From NCBI GenBank assembly GCA_016234595.1, contig JACRBG010000014.1, positions 1-64,000 of the forward strand: 64,000 bases of DNA, read 5' to 3'. The DNA comes from Chloroflexota bacterium (GTDB lineage: Bacteria; Chloroflexota; Anaerolineae; Aggregatilineales; J027). This document shows, piece after piece, positions 43,657-53,050 of this stretch. The first letter of the stretch is position 1. Each line of letters starts with the position of its first letter. Made by a program: the position numbers and the translations under genes. Below the pieces are notes generated by a model. That model was not told where the DNA came from and made no database searches. It worked only from the letters and a program-made list of their open reading frames with translations.

Positions 43657-46600
43657 TTATTGCCAGACTGAGACGGTTATGTGCGTCCAGCCGGGGGTAA
43701 GATTTGAAAGATTGGTCTCTGCTTGGTAGACCCCATTGCTGAGTAATCGGCCTACTTGAGCCGCGCCTGTGAAGGTGTTATAGAAGAACAGGCGATCACC
43801 AACCGCCACCATAGATGTCCATCCCGCGTCAATATAGCTTTCTTGCCACAAATCGGCACTGGCTGTCTGAGAACCTTGATCCACAATGAGCTGATAGGTT
43901 TGATAATAACCTGTGTTGGTATCATAGAGAAAGACCAATTGATTGCCTTCGATAACCGGTGCCAGCATATGCGAAAAACCCGTCGGCCAACTGATGGAGC
44001 TTGAATAGGTCACAAAACAACTTGCAGCGCAGGTCGCCGGGTCATCGGTTGTGACATTCCCAACCGCTACCCCGCCAGAAATGTTGCTATAGAAAATCCA
44101 ACCAGCAGGTGAGCCTTCGATATGAGTCCAGTCGGGTGAAAAATAGGGATCGGAGTAGTCTACAGTTGTCCAATCGGTTCCATCCACATAGCCAACCCAC
44201 CAAGCCCCACCGCTGAATTGGTAATTGAGCGTCAGATTGTTGGCGGTCGAAGTCAAAGTCCAGCCCGTATCCCATAGAGGCTGTGTCGAAATTGTCATAT
44301 TCCCTTCACGGCTGACAGTGCCAACCTCAGCATCGCCCGAGGTCTGATTATAGAACAAGACGGTCGCATTTTTAGCCGTGGAGAGATGAGTCCAATTGGC
44401 CGCTTCCCCAAATGTTTGGAGGGGGTAGTAATTATTGCTGTCGGACAGGGCCCCGATTTCCCCATTGCCAAAGCCCGTATTGTATAAGACGATGCGAAAT
44501 GGTGAATTTAAGGCACTCTCTTGATCGGCAGCACCAGAGGCCATCGAATCAGCCGTCATCGTCATCGCGTTAGCCATTGCTTGGGCGGTTCCAGTGGCTT
44601 GGGCGCTCATCATCTGGGCTGTCGCCGTCATATTGCTAGACTGCATGGCGAGAGCATTAGCGGTGAGGACGGCTTGCTGTGTTTGCACAATAGCTGTGCC
44701 CGCTTGAGCATTTTGGGTCTGCGCGGCAGAATTTTGAGTTTGGACAGCAGCAGCGGTCAGGCTACCAAAAATAGCGGTTTGGGTGGCGGAATTTTGATTG
44801 GCAATATTGGTCTGGGTAGCAAAATTCTGTTCCATTTGGGCTGTCCCGGTGACGGAAATAGCCGTTTGCGTGGCTGCATTTTGCCCTGCGACAAATGTAC
44901 TCGTGGTTTCAGCAGATTGGGTTTGGGCGAGTGCTGTGCTTTGATTTTGTGCGGCGGCGATGACCTGTGCCGTTTCAGTTTTATGATCGTTGCTACGGGC
45001 GGTCTGTTGCGAATAGGCAAAGAGAGCCAGCCCAACACATAGTGTGCAAAGCAGTGTCGCAACCCCTAAAATCCAATAGGGCAACAGGGGGGTAGCCGCG
45101 AGTTCGCCATTTTCGACATGAAAATCGCTGGTGCTAGAGACGGCCCGCATCTCTAAAGGGTAGATGGTGGGCGTCCCTAGTAGGCTGGTCTTGCGAGGAC
45201 GCACTTCCATTTCAACAGTTTCTACCCGACCCGGCCCGACGGAAAGCGAGGTGCTCGGTGGAATAAAGGTTAAGCCTTCTTCGCGGTCACGGCCACTGAT
45301 GGTATAGCTGTCGGGGGTGTTGCCCGTATTGCTCACACTGATGCGAACTTTGCCGTTTTTCCGCACCCGCTTGGGGGACATATCCACCGCAAAATTGTGG
45401 AATGAATTGACAGAAAGTGTGCCGGTGCCGCGAGCAATTTCCATGCCGCGTTCTTCACTCGAAACCCGCAGGCCTAGATTATAGGTGCCCGCAGTGGCGG
45501 TTGGGTTGCGAGGGGGATGGATGGTAATGGGGAGCGTACCGCGTGTGCCCGGCATCAATTGCAGGGTGCTTTGGGGCATGATGACCCACTCAATGGGCAG
45601 ACCCTGCACATTAACACGGAAATGTTCGACCAATTCGCTCTGATTAAAAATCTCGATCTGGGCATCGGTTCGCATCCCCGGCTCGACACGCAGGGCCTGT
45701 GGGTTGAGTTGGATGGTCACTTTTTGAGGGGGCGCACCCGGATTGCTTGGTGGCGCGGCCCGCACATCTAGAATAGTGCCCGATGGGCCAGCGCGCGGAT
45801 CGCTGATGCTGGGGGCACCCATTGGCATGGTGTCTTTTTTGCCACCGGCCTTTTGCAGACTGAGTCGGTATTCACCGAGGCTAATGACTTGACCGGGGAC
45901 TAATTTTTCGGGCACATTGGCTAGTAGCTTGGCCCCATCTAAAAATGTCCCGTTGGTGCTGCCGAGGTCAGTGATGGTGTAGTTGTTATTGGACTGTTTA
46001 TCAATGCGGGCGTGGAGACGGGATACACGGCTGCTGGGGAGGGTGATATCTTGATCTTCGCGCCCCAAGGTCAACGACTGCTTGGAGATTTTATAGCGTT
46101 CAGGGGCAGCACCCTCTTTTACAATAACCAATTCATCACTGACCAGATTGCCGAGTTGGGGAATGGCGACATTGACACCTTGGGGCATACCGGGCATGGA
46201 AGCAAGATAAGTACCAAGACTATCCAGTTTGTCGCTGGCCCGCGCCTGCGTATCTAATATAGTGACTTTGCCGTTGTCGCTTAAATCGAGGCGCTGGAGA
46301 GCAAAAATAAGATCACGTCCGGTCTTGTAGCGATCATTCACATCTTTGGCAAGAGCCTTCATGATAATCGCTTCAAGTTCAGGCACAATGCCGGGGCGGA
46401 CACTACTCGGCTGTGGTGGCGGAGTCTTGATGTGCATCTCAGCGGCTTCGAGAATGTTGCTGGGCATAAAAGGTAGTTTGCCAACAATCAATTCGTACAT
46501 CATGACACCAAGGGCATAGAGGTCGGTGCGGCCATCTACCTCATCACCCTTAATTTGTTCGGGTGACATATAGGGTAGTGTGCCCATGGGGTGATTGCCC

Positions 46601-47145
46601 TGTGTTTGCAAAATCGCGTTTTCAGCCATCTTCACAAGGCCAAAGTCGGTCAGCAAGGCATTAAAATTGGTATCGCCGATGCCACTACTGGTCGAAACTT
46701 TCAATAGCACGTTGTCTGGTTTGATGTCACGGTGAACCATGCCTTGTTGATGGGCATAATCCAGAGCGGAAGCGATTTGGCGAATGAGGGCGACAGCTTC
46801 TAATAGGGTGACAAATTTGCTGTCACGGTACATGCGATTGAGATAACCACGAAGGCTGCCCGTTGCGACATACTCCATAATCAAATAAAGCAGGCCTTGA
46901 TCGGCATGGAATGAAAAGACCTTGACGATATTGGGGTGATCGAGCATCCCAATGGCGCGGGCTTCTTGGATAAACCGCTGACGGAATTTTTCTTGCCGTC
47001 CAATTTCTGGGTGCATAAGCTTTAGGGCAACTGGGCGCTGAAGCTGAATATCGATGGCGCGGTAGACCGATCCCATACCCCCTTCACCCAATAATTCCTG
47101 AAGTTGGTAATCGCCGATTACCTGTCCTGCGTTTTGGTCGCTCAT
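43657..47145 (-). CDS. Ser/Thr protein kinase with FHA domain, membrane helix and beta-propeller-like tail
   Basis: 1162 residues from the ATG at 47145, where the kinase domain begins naturally (SDQNAGQVIGDYQLQELLGE); the longer frame adds an unlikely 31 residues. Kinase 13-275: GEGGMGSVYRA, VALKLM, HRDIKPDNVLL, TDFGLVKM. An FHA domain (about 345-430; SRLHARI, DLGSTNGTFLDG) reads phospho-Thr. Ig-like segments follow (about 490-680), then a membrane helix (YWILGVATLLCTLCVGLALF). Outside come a Gln/Ala/Thr-rich stalk and a C-terminal domain with repeated WTH and FYN-TG-A-VG motifs, probably a propeller or tachylectin-like sensor. Presumably it senses an external ligand. Confidence 0.92.
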   Translation of the reverse strand: MSDQNAGQVIGDYQLQELLGEGGMGSVYRAIDIQLQRPVALKLMHPEIGRQEKFRQRFIQEARAIGMLDHPNIVKVFSFHADQGLLYLIMEYVATGSLRGYLNRMYRDSKFVTLLEAVALIRQIASALDYAHQQGMVHRDIKPDNVLLKVSTSSGIGDTNFNALLTDFGLVKMAENAILQTQGNHPMGTLPYMSPEQIKGDEVDGRTDLYALGVMMYELIVGKLPFMPSNILEAAEMHIKTPPPQPSSVRPGIVPELEAIIMKALAKDVNDRYKTGRDLIFALQRLDLSDNGKVTILDTQARASDKLDSLGTYLASMPGMPQGVNVAIPQLGNLVSDELVIVKEGAAPERYKISKQSLTLGREDQDITLPSSRVSRLHARIDKQSNNNYTITDLGSTNGTFLDGAKLLANVPEKLVPGQVISLGEYRLSLQKAGGKKDTMPMGAPSISDPRAGPSGTILDVRAAPPSNPGAPPQKVTIQLNPQALRVEPGMRTDAQIEIFNQSELVEHFRVNVQGLPIEWVIMPQSTLQLMPGTRGTLPITIHPPRNPTATAGTYNLGLRVSSEERGMEIARGTGTLSVNSFHNFAVDMSPKRVRKNGKVRISVSNTGNTPDSYTISGRDREEGLTFIPPSTSLSVGPGRVETVEMEVRPRKTSLLGTPTIYPLEMRAVSSTSDFHVENGELAATPLLPYWILGVATLLCTLCVGLALFAYSQQTARSNDHKTETAQVIAAAQNQSTALAQTQSAETTSTFVAGQNAATQTAISVTGTAQMEQNFATQTNIANQNSATQTAIFGSLTAAAVQTQNSAAQTQNAQAGTAIVQTQQAVLTANALAMQSSNMTATAQMMSAQATGTAQAMANAMTMTADSMASGAADQESALNSPFRIVLYNTGFGNGEIGALSDSNNYYPLQTFGEAANWTHLSTAKNATVLFYNQTSGDAEVGTVSREGNMTISTQPLWDTGWTLTSTANNLTLNYQFSGGAWWVGYVDGTDWTTVDYSDPYFSPDWTHIEGSPAGWIFYSNISGGVAVGNVTTDDPATCAASCFVTYSSSISWPTGFSHMLAPVIEGNQLVFLYDTNTGYYQTYQLIVDQGSQTASADLWQESYIDAGWTSMVAVGDRLFFYNTFTGAAQVGRLLSNGVYQAETNLSNLTPGWTHITVSVWQ
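44530..44990 (-). repeat. Low-complexity Gln/Ala/Thr-rich coding repeat in the kinase stalk
   Basis: About 150 codons encode degenerate repeats such as NAATQTAI, NSATQTAI and TGTAQAMA. Asn, Gln, Ala, Thr and Met dominate. The stretch lies just outside the membrane helix and likely forms a long helical stalk. The frame is intact. Confidence 0.75.
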
Positions 47146-47287
47146 GAGAATTTCCCGTAAACAAGTAAATGGAACAATGAAAACCCCGTTGACTTTTACT
47201 AGTATACAGCAAACATGAAGACTGCATACGCTCCGCAAAACAGGCTATACTGGACAAAATTTAATAGAAATAGGGAAAAATACCTTG

Positions 47288-48427
47288 ATGAAGATTGCGC
47301 TGTGCCCCAATGCGTTTCGCGGTAGTCTGACCGCCTTGCAAGCAGCCGAAGCAATGGCCCAAGGACTACGGAAAAGCCGCTTGGCCTGTGACCCATTGTT
47401 AATGCCTCTGGCGGATGGGGGCAATGGCACATTAGATGTATGGTTATATGCTGTGCAAGGCGAGCGGATTCAAATCCCGGTGCGCGGGCCATTAGGTGAA
47501 ACCGTTTTGGCTGAATATGGCATGGCTGGAAAAACAGCACTGGTTGAGATGGCACAGGCGTCGGGAGTGGAACTGCTACCATTGTCTGACCGAAACCCCC
47601 TTAAAACGAGCACATTTGGGACAGGCCAATTGATTATGGATGCTGTCCAGCGGGGGGCCACTGAAATTTTAGTGGGCGTTGGTGGCAGCGCTACAGTGGA
47701 TGGGGGCGCGGGTTGCCTGTTGGCATTGGGTGCACATCTATTGGATAAAAATAATCATTTAATTGCTGGGACAGGGGAGTCACTCGGTCAGTTAGCTTCA
47801 ATTGATATTACGCCATTGCGTGAAAAATTAGCAGGAGTAAAAATTCGGGTACTCTGTGATGTGGATAATCCGTTGATTGGGCCATTGGGTGCTGCAACGA
47901 TTTTTGGGCCGCAAAAAGGAGCCGATACTTGGGCAGTTGCCCAATTGGAAAAGAACCTTGTTCACTTTGCCAAGATTGCGCGGCGGGATATTGGAATTGA
48001 GATGGGCGATGTCCCGCGTACCGGAGCGGCTGGTGGCTTAAGCGCGGGCTTAAATGCCTTGGCTGGGGCCGAATTAGTTTCCGGTGCTGATGTGGTTATT
48101 CAGGCGTGTGGTTATGATAAAATCTTGACGGAACAGGGTGTCGCGCTGGTCATTACGGGTGAAGGTAAATTAGATGATCAGACCGGTGGTGGCAAGGGGC
48201 CGTTGGGGATTGCACATGCAGCGGCACGATTGAGGATCCCAGTTATCGCGTTGGCAGGTAGCGTGACAGCATCCGTCGAAAATTTGCAGGCATGGGGCTT
48301 TGCAGCGGCGTGGAGTATTGTGCCGCGTCCCTGTTCCTTGGAGGAGGCTTTAAAAAATGGCGAGTCGTGGTTAATTGAAAGCGCGACTCATTTGGGTAAC
48401 ACATTGTCCATCCATCTAAAAATCTAA
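47288..48427 (+). CDS. Glycerate kinase (GarK/GlxK family)
   Basis: 379 residues from the ATG at 47288, preceded by an alternative TTG at 47285. Family segments: KIALCPNAFRGSLTALQAAE, MPLADGGNGTLDVWLYA, ILVGVGGSATVDGGAGCLLA, GAAGGLSAGLNALAGAEL and ITGEGKLDDQTGGGKGPLGI. Phosphorylates D-glycerate, usually at the 2-position in this family. Its upstream 142-base region is shared with the divergent Ser/Thr kinase gene and shows a TATACT at about 47250. It is 23 bases upstream of dcd. Confidence 0.94.
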   Translation: MKIALCPNAFRGSLTALQAAEAMAQGLRKSRLACDPLLMPLADGGNGTLDVWLYAVQGERIQIPVRGPLGETVLAEYGMAGKTALVEMAQASGVELLPLSDRNPLKTSTFGTGQLIMDAVQRGATEILVGVGGSATVDGGAGCLLALGAHLLDKNNHLIAGTGESLGQLASIDITPLREKLAGVKIRVLCDVDNPLIGPLGAATIFGPQKGADTWAVAQLEKNLVHFAKIARRDIGIEMGDVPRTGAAGGLSAGLNALAGAELVSGADVVIQACGYDKILTEQGVALVITGEGKLDDQTGGGKGPLGIAHAAARLRIPVIALAGSVTASVENLQAWGFAAAWSIVPRPCSLEEALKNGESWLIESATHLGNTLSIHLKI

Positions 48428-48450
48428 AATAGGAGATTTTCTCAAAAATT

Positions 48451-50133
48451 ATGAGTATTAAAGCCGATCATTGGATACGCAAAATGTCACTTGAACACGG
48501 CATGATTGAGCCGTTTGTTGAGAAACAGGTTCGCGCCGGGGTGATTAGTTATGGGGTATCGAGTTATGGGTATGACATTCGGGTAGCTGATGAATTCAAA
48601 ATATTTACGAATGTGAATAGTGCGATTGTTGACCCTAAACATTTTGACCCAGCCTCATTTGTCGATTTTAAGGGCGACATTTGTATTGTGCCGCCAAATT
48701 CTTTTGCTCTTGCCAGAACCGTTGAGCATTTCAGAATACCACGAAATATTATGGCAGTATGTGTTGGTAAAAGCACCTATGCCCGTTGTTTTCGCGGCGA
48801 CACTCGGGTAGCTCTAGTAGATGGGACAGCTCCAACACTTGAGGAAATGGCGCGGCGGGGAGATGATGGTGAAATGTTTTGGGGATATAGCCTAAGCCAG
48901 CAGGGACGAATTATTGTAACTCTGTTGGAAGCCCCACGTTATATTGGCCGAGATGCACTTCTGGAAATTGTTTTGGATAATGACGAGGTGATCTATTGTA
49001 CACATGATCACCAATTTGTGATGCGCGATGGGCGTTCGCAAATAGCTGATCAACTGCGCCCCGGTCATTCATTAATGCCACTATATCGTAAATTGGCACG
49101 GGGATATGAGATGATTTATCAACCCATCAATGGTCATCTATATCCAACCCATCGCTTGGCTGATGAGTGGAATTTACAGAATGGTATATATGAAGATATT
49201 GCAGGGACACATCGGCATCATATTGACCATAATCGGCAAAACAATGCCCCTTGGAATATCGAACGTATGCCTGCCCTAGACCACATAAGGCATCACAATC
49301 AAGAAACTTTTGGAGAGGACTTCGACCCTCAGGAACATGGCCTAGCAATTTCAGAAGCCCTTGCTCGTTATGCTGAAGACTCAGAATGGCGTCAACACTA
49401 TTCGGAAATGCAAAGTGCCAGAGCGAAGGCATTTTGGGCTGACGAAGCCTATGCGGAGAAAAGGGCGAAATTATCCCAACTCCATCGGCAGTCGTGGACA
49501 GAGGAACGCAGATTATCCCAAAGTGAGGCCCTAAAGCAATATTATGATGATCCCAAGAACCGAGAACTTAGGGCTGAACTGTCGAAGCAAATTTGGGCGC
49601 AAGATGATGGGACGAGACGCTTACATCAACAAGAGATTGCACGGAGTATCAATATCCGAGGGGAAATTACGGCTGAGGTCGTACGCGATGCGCTGGATCA
49701 AACAGGTTCGATTCGAGGCGCAGCAAGATTACTTGAGTGTGATCGATCGGTTTTCCGAAGATTTTCCGAAGTTATTCAAGCTTTCAAAGGCCATACGGTA
49801 AAAAATCACAAGATTAAACAAATTCGAGAAATTCCGGGTGACCACGATGTTTATTGCCTGAGTGTGCCCGAAGCAGGCAATTTTGCACTTGAAGCAGGTG
49901 TTTTTGTTCATAATTGCGGCATCATTTTGAACGTAACGCCCGCCGAGCCGGAATGGGAGGGTTTTTTGACTCTCGAAATCAGTAATACTACGCCTCTGCC
50001 TGCACGAATTTATGCAGGTGAGGGAATCGCCCAACTCCTCTTTTTTGAGAGCGATGAGCCATGTGAAATATCCTATGGAGATCGTAAGGGTAAATATCAG
50101 GATCAGGTGAGTATCACCCTCCCCCGCATCTAA
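48451..50133 (+). CDS. dcd: dCTP deaminase precursor interrupted by an intein
   Basis: 560 codons. Residues 1-112 and 489-560 form a 184-residue dCTP deaminase after splicing, the family's normal length. The junction falls inside the conserved active-site motif: VGKSTYAR before the intein and [17 protein letters not shown] after it; the catalytic Glu is in [12 protein letters not shown]-terminal [19 protein letters not shown] is diagnostic. The enzyme turns dCTP to dUTP for dTTP synthesis (or directly to dUMP in the bifunctional branch, which I cannot decide). Splicing must occur for activity. It follows glycerate kinase by 23 bases on the same strand. Confidence 0.95.
   Translation: MSIKADHWIRKMSLEHGMIEPFVEKQVRAGVISYGVSSYGYDIRVADEFKIFTNVNSAIVDPKHFDPASFVDFKGDICIVPPNSFALARTVEHFRIPRNIMAVCVGKSTYARCFRGDTRVALVDGTAPTLEEMARRGDDGEMFWGYSLSQQGRIIVTLLEAPRYIGRDALLEIVLDNDEVIYCTHDHQFVMRDGRSQIADQLRPGHSLMPLYRKLARGYEMIYQPINGHLYPTHRLADEWNLQNGIYEDIAGTHRHHIDHNRQNNAPWNIERMPALDHIRHHNQETFGEDFDPQEHGLAISEALARYAEDSEWRQHYSEMQSARAKAFWADEAYAEKRAKLSQLHRQSWTEERRLSQSEALKQYYDDPKNRELRAELSKQIWAQDDGTRRLHQQEIARSINIRGEITAEVVRDALDQTGSIRGAARLLECDRSVFRRFSEVIQAFKGHTVKNHKIKQIREIPGDHDVYCLSVPEAGNFALEAGVFVHNCGIILNVTPAEPEWEGFLTLEISNTTPLPARIYAGEGIAQLLFFESDEPCEISYGDRKGKYQDQVSITLPRI
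48787..49914 (+). mobile_element. Intein with HNH homing endonuclease, in dcd
   Basis: 376 residues. It starts with Cys1 ([13 protein letters not shown], block A). Block B is [12 protein letters not shown] with the TxxH. Block F/G is [17 protein letters not shown] and then VFVHN, ending His-Asn before a Cys +1. All splicing residues of a class 1 intein are present. At intein residues 140-172 an HNH motif is seen ([16 protein letters not shown]), followed by repeated [14 protein letters not shown] / [14 protein letters not shown] units resembling NUMOD3 DNA-binding motifs. A helix-turn-helix lies near residues 300-340 ([20 protein letters not shown]). The endonuclease frame is open and looks functional, which suggests recent mobility. 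Confidence 0.95.
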
Positions 50134-50138
50134 TCCCT

Positions 50139-50174
50139 AAAAGAGGCCGCTAGGAATTATCTGGCGGCTTTTTT
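50139..50174. terminator. Bidirectional hairpin between dcd and purN
   Basis: GCCGC (50146-50150) pairs with GCGGC (50164-50168), flanked by AAAAGAG on one side and TTTTTT on the other. It would terminate dcd on the plus strand and, overlapping the last purN codons, the purine operon on the minus strand. Confidence 0.7.
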
Positions 50175-50753
50175 AGTCTGTTCTTCGATCAACTGTTGGA
50201 CAGCCGCTACCAAAGTCTGATGTTCGGTAGTGTGCATGCGGGCTTCGAAATCGGCAAGCGTGTCCTCCGGAAATATTGGAACAGTGGCCTGTTGGATGAC
50301 AGACCCCATGTCGACTTCAGGAATAGCATAATGCACCATGCAGCCTGATTCGGTAATTTCGCCCGCATGAAAGGCTTCGTAGGCCCGTTCGATGGCATGA
50401 GTTCCGAGGAAAGTGCCCGGTAAGGCGGGATGCAAATTAATGACTTGGTGAGGGAAAATATCCAAAAAAGCAGGGCTTAGGATGTGCATCCATCCAGCTA
50501 ATACAACCAAATCAACCTGATAGGTTCTGATTTTTTCAGCTAAATCCGCATCGTATTGGTGGCGGTCTTGGCTTTTTTTATAGGGAAAGTAGAGCGTCGG
50601 GATGCCTGCCTGTTTGGCACGTTCGAGGCCATAAGCGGCCTGTCGATTGGAGACCACCAACACGATCTCGGCAGCTAGTTCATTGCTTTGAATAGCATTG
50701 ATAAGGGCTTGTAGATTACTACCAGAGCCTGAAATCAGTACACACAGTCGCAT
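50157..50753 (-). CDS. purN: Phosphoribosylglycinamide formyltransferase (GART)
   Basis: 198 residues. N-terminal LCVLISGSGSNLQALINAI for GAR phosphate binding. Catalytic Asn and His are in VINLHPALPGTF and the Asp in PEVDMGSVIQ. Uses 10-formyl-tetrahydrofolate for step 3 of purine synthesis. Its ATG abuts the purM stop (TAGATG), so it is translationally coupled and is the last gene of the operon. Confidence 0.96.
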   Translation of the reverse strand: MRLCVLISGSGSNLQALINAIQSNELAAEIVLVVSNRQAAYGLERAKQAGIPTLYFPYKKSQDRHQYDADLAEKIRTYQVDLVVLAGWMHILSPAFLDIFPHQVINLHPALPGTFLGTHAIERAYEAFHAGEITESGCMVHYAIPEVDMGSVIQQATVPIFPEDTLADFEARMHTTEHQTLVAAVQQLIEEQTKKAAR

Positions 50754-51761
50754 CTAGGCCCCTTCCAATTTTACGCCGTCGTGGGTTGCTACAATCTCGC
50801 CAACTTGGGTTAAATCCGACGCTAGATGGCGCTGATTAGAGGAGATAACAACCAGCATACCCAAGCCCATATTCAAAACCCGGTAGAGTTCAGGAATCGA
50901 GATATCCCCCAATTTTTGAATGAGGTTAAAGATGGGCGGGATTGACCATGTGCCAAGCTGAATAGTCGCCCCTAAACCGGGTGGCAAAATACGTGGCAGA
51001 TTATCGATTACCCCGCCGCCTGTGATATGGGCCAAGCCGCGAATATCCACACCGGCCTGACGTAATTGCTTGACAGGATCGAGATAACACTGATGAACTG
51101 CCAAGAGCGCATCACCAATGGAGCAGCCTAAATCGGGATGATTATTGGTCCAGTCAACATTAGCTAACACATGGCGGGCTAACGAAAATCCGTTGGTGTG
51201 TAGGCCTGTCGAAGGCAGATTCATAATAATATCGCCTGCTTGGATGCGATGCCCATCAATCAACTGATTTTGATCCACCACGCCAATGATGGTGCCGACC
51301 ACATCCACTTCATTAGGAGCATAGACCCCCGGCATTTCAGCAGTTTCGCCCCCTAATAGGGCACACCCCGCGGCACGACAGGCTTGGGCCATCCCTCCGA
51401 CAATTGCAGCGATTTGACTTGGGTCAAGTTGGCTGGAGGCAACATAATCTAGGAAAAACAGGGGTTGGGCGCCTTGTACCAAAATATCGTTGATGCAGTG
51501 ATTGACAAGGTCTTGCCCAACCGTGTCCCACCGATTTAATTGGGCAGCCACTTTGGTTTTGGTGCCAACCCCATCCATTGAAGCCACCAGCACGGGTTTT
51601 TCCATTGTTTTGAGGAGTGACCCATCAAATAGCCCACCAAAAGCTCCCATATCGGACAAAACCTGTGGCCCAAAGGTAGATCGCACGGCGGCTTTCATTA
51701 AATGGACGGCTTGCGTGCCCGCATCAATATTGACGCCCGCTTGTTGATAACGACTGGTCAA
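50754..51761 (-). CDS. purM: Phosphoribosylaminoimidazole synthetase (AIR synthetase)
   Basis: 335 residues. Conserved segments VLVASMDGVGTKTKVAAQL, GQDLVNHCINDILVQGAQPL, ALLGGETAEMPGVY and LAHITGGGVIDNLPRILP. Closes the imidazole ring (step 5). Starts with TTG, preceded by GGGAG; the start overlaps the purD stop (TTGA). Confidence 0.96.
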   Translation of the reverse strand: MTSRYQQAGVNIDAGTQAVHLMKAAVRSTFGPQVLSDMGAFGGLFDGSLLKTMEKPVLVASMDGVGTKTKVAAQLNRWDTVGQDLVNHCINDILVQGAQPLFFLDYVASSQLDPSQIAAIVGGMAQACRAAGCALLGGETAEMPGVYAPNEVDVVGTIIGVVDQNQLIDGHRIQAGDIIMNLPSTGLHTNGFSLARHVLANVDWTNNHPDLGCSIGDALLAVHQCYLDPVKQLRQAGVDIRGLAHITGGGVIDNLPRILPPGLGATIQLGTWSIPPIFNLIQKLGDISIPELYRVLNMGLGMLVVISSNQRHLASDLTQVGEIVATHDGVKLEGA

Positions 51762-53050
51762 CTATCTACTCCCTTGCCTATATCGTGTCGAAAGTGCATT
51801 CCATCAAAATGAATTTTATTGACCGCTCGATAGGCCTGCTGTAAGGCTGCATCCAGCGTTGGCCCTACAGCGGTCACAGCTAGCACTCGCCCTCCTGCTG
51901 TCACGGGTTGGCCGGATTGGAGAGTCGTCCCAGCGTGAAACACCATCACACTTTTATCTACATTTTCTAGGCCGGTAATCGGCAGCCCAGTCGTATAATT
52001 TTGCGGATACCCGCCGGAGGCCAGCACAACAGTGGCACAACTGGCGTCTTTCCAACAAAGCCCAATTTCATGGAGTCGCCCTTGAACACAGGCCAGAAGA
52101 ACCTCATATAAATCGGTTTCTAGGAGGGGCAGGATGACTTGGGTTTCAGGATCACCAAAACGACAATTAAATTCTAAAACTCTCATCCCATCGGCGGTTT
52201 GCATTAGGCCTGCATACAACACCCCAACATAAGGCGTGCCTTGTGCTGCCATGCCATCAATGGTGGGTTGAAGAATCTGGCGACATATCGCCTCAATCTG
52301 CTGAGGCGTAATATCGGATGTTGGGGCAAATGCACCCATCCCACCTGTATTGAGGCCCTGATCGCCATCAAGCGCCCGTTTATGATCACGTGCTACCAGC
52401 ATGGGCGCGATGGTTTTGCCATCGGAAAACGCGAGGACAGAAAATTCTTTGCCAGTCAGTCGTTCTTCGATGACGACTCGATTCCCTGCTGCACCGAATT
52501 GATGGGTTTCTAAAATCAATTGTAGGGCATTGTCGGTCTCATCGGGTGTGTCACAAATAATGACTCCCTTGCCTGCGGCTAATCCATCGGCTTTGACCAC
52601 GACGGGACGATCAAAGGTTTGCAGCCACTTGCGGGCTTGATGGATGTCTTCAAAAGCAGCAAATTCAGCGGTGGGGATACCATGCGCCAACATAAATTCT
52701 TTGGAAAAGGCTTTAGAACTTTCGAGTTGAGCCGCTACTTGGGTTGGGCCAAAAACGGGTAAATGGGCGATTTGAAAAGCATCAACAATGCCGTCAGCTA
52801 ACGGTTGTTCGGGGCCAATGACTACCAATCCAACTCCTTGTTGAGAAGCAAATTCAACCAGTTTAGACGTCTCTTTGGCCTCAATGGAGATACTTGTGCT
52901 AGCGGCGATGCCTAACGCAGCAGGCCAAGTTGTTCCGCCGTTGCCGGGGGCGACAAAAATTTGGCTGACATGTTGCGAACGGGCTAAAGCCCATGCAAGG
53001 GCATGTTCGCGGCCACCCGAACCAATAATCAGGACAGACTGACCCGTCAT
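51758..53050 (-). CDS. purD: Phosphoribosylamine-glycine ligase (GAR synthetase)
   Basis: 430 residues from the ATG at 53050, which overlaps the purF TGA as ATGA; an ATG nine bases earlier is less likely. N-terminal VLIIGSGGREHALAWALARS, ATP-grasp segments VVKADGLAAGKGVIICDT and EFNCRFGDPETQVILP. Joins glycine to phosphoribosylamine (step 2). Confidence 0.96.
   Translation of the reverse strand: MTGQSVLIIGSGGREHALAWALARSQHVSQIFVAPGNGGTTWPAALGIAASTSISIEAKETSKLVEFASQQGVGLVVIGPEQPLADGIVDAFQIAHLPVFGPTQVAAQLESSKAFSKEFMLAHGIPTAEFAAFEDIHQARKWLQTFDRPVVVKADGLAAGKGVIICDTPDETDNALQLILETHQFGAAGNRVVIEERLTGKEFSVLAFSDGKTIAPMLVARDHKRALDGDQGLNTGGMGAFAPTSDITPQQIEAICRQILQPTIDGMAAQGTPYVGVLYAGLMQTADGMRVLEFNCRFGDPETQVILPLLETDLYEVLLACVQGRLHEIGLCWKDASCATVVLASGGYPQNYTTGLPITGLENVDKSVMVFHAGTTLQSGQPVTAGGRVLAVTAVGPTLDAALQQAYRAVNKIHFDGMHFRHDIGKGVDS

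Noticed and set aside
44530-44990. Repetitive stretch that could suggest a tandem array or CRISPR
   Set aside because: Repeats are degenerate, have no unique spacers, and are in frame as a Gln/Ala/Thr-rich protein stalk.
47146-47238. Longer frame for the Ser/Thr kinase
   Set aside because: The extra 31 residues have no ribosome binding site and occupy the promoter region shared with glycerate kinase.
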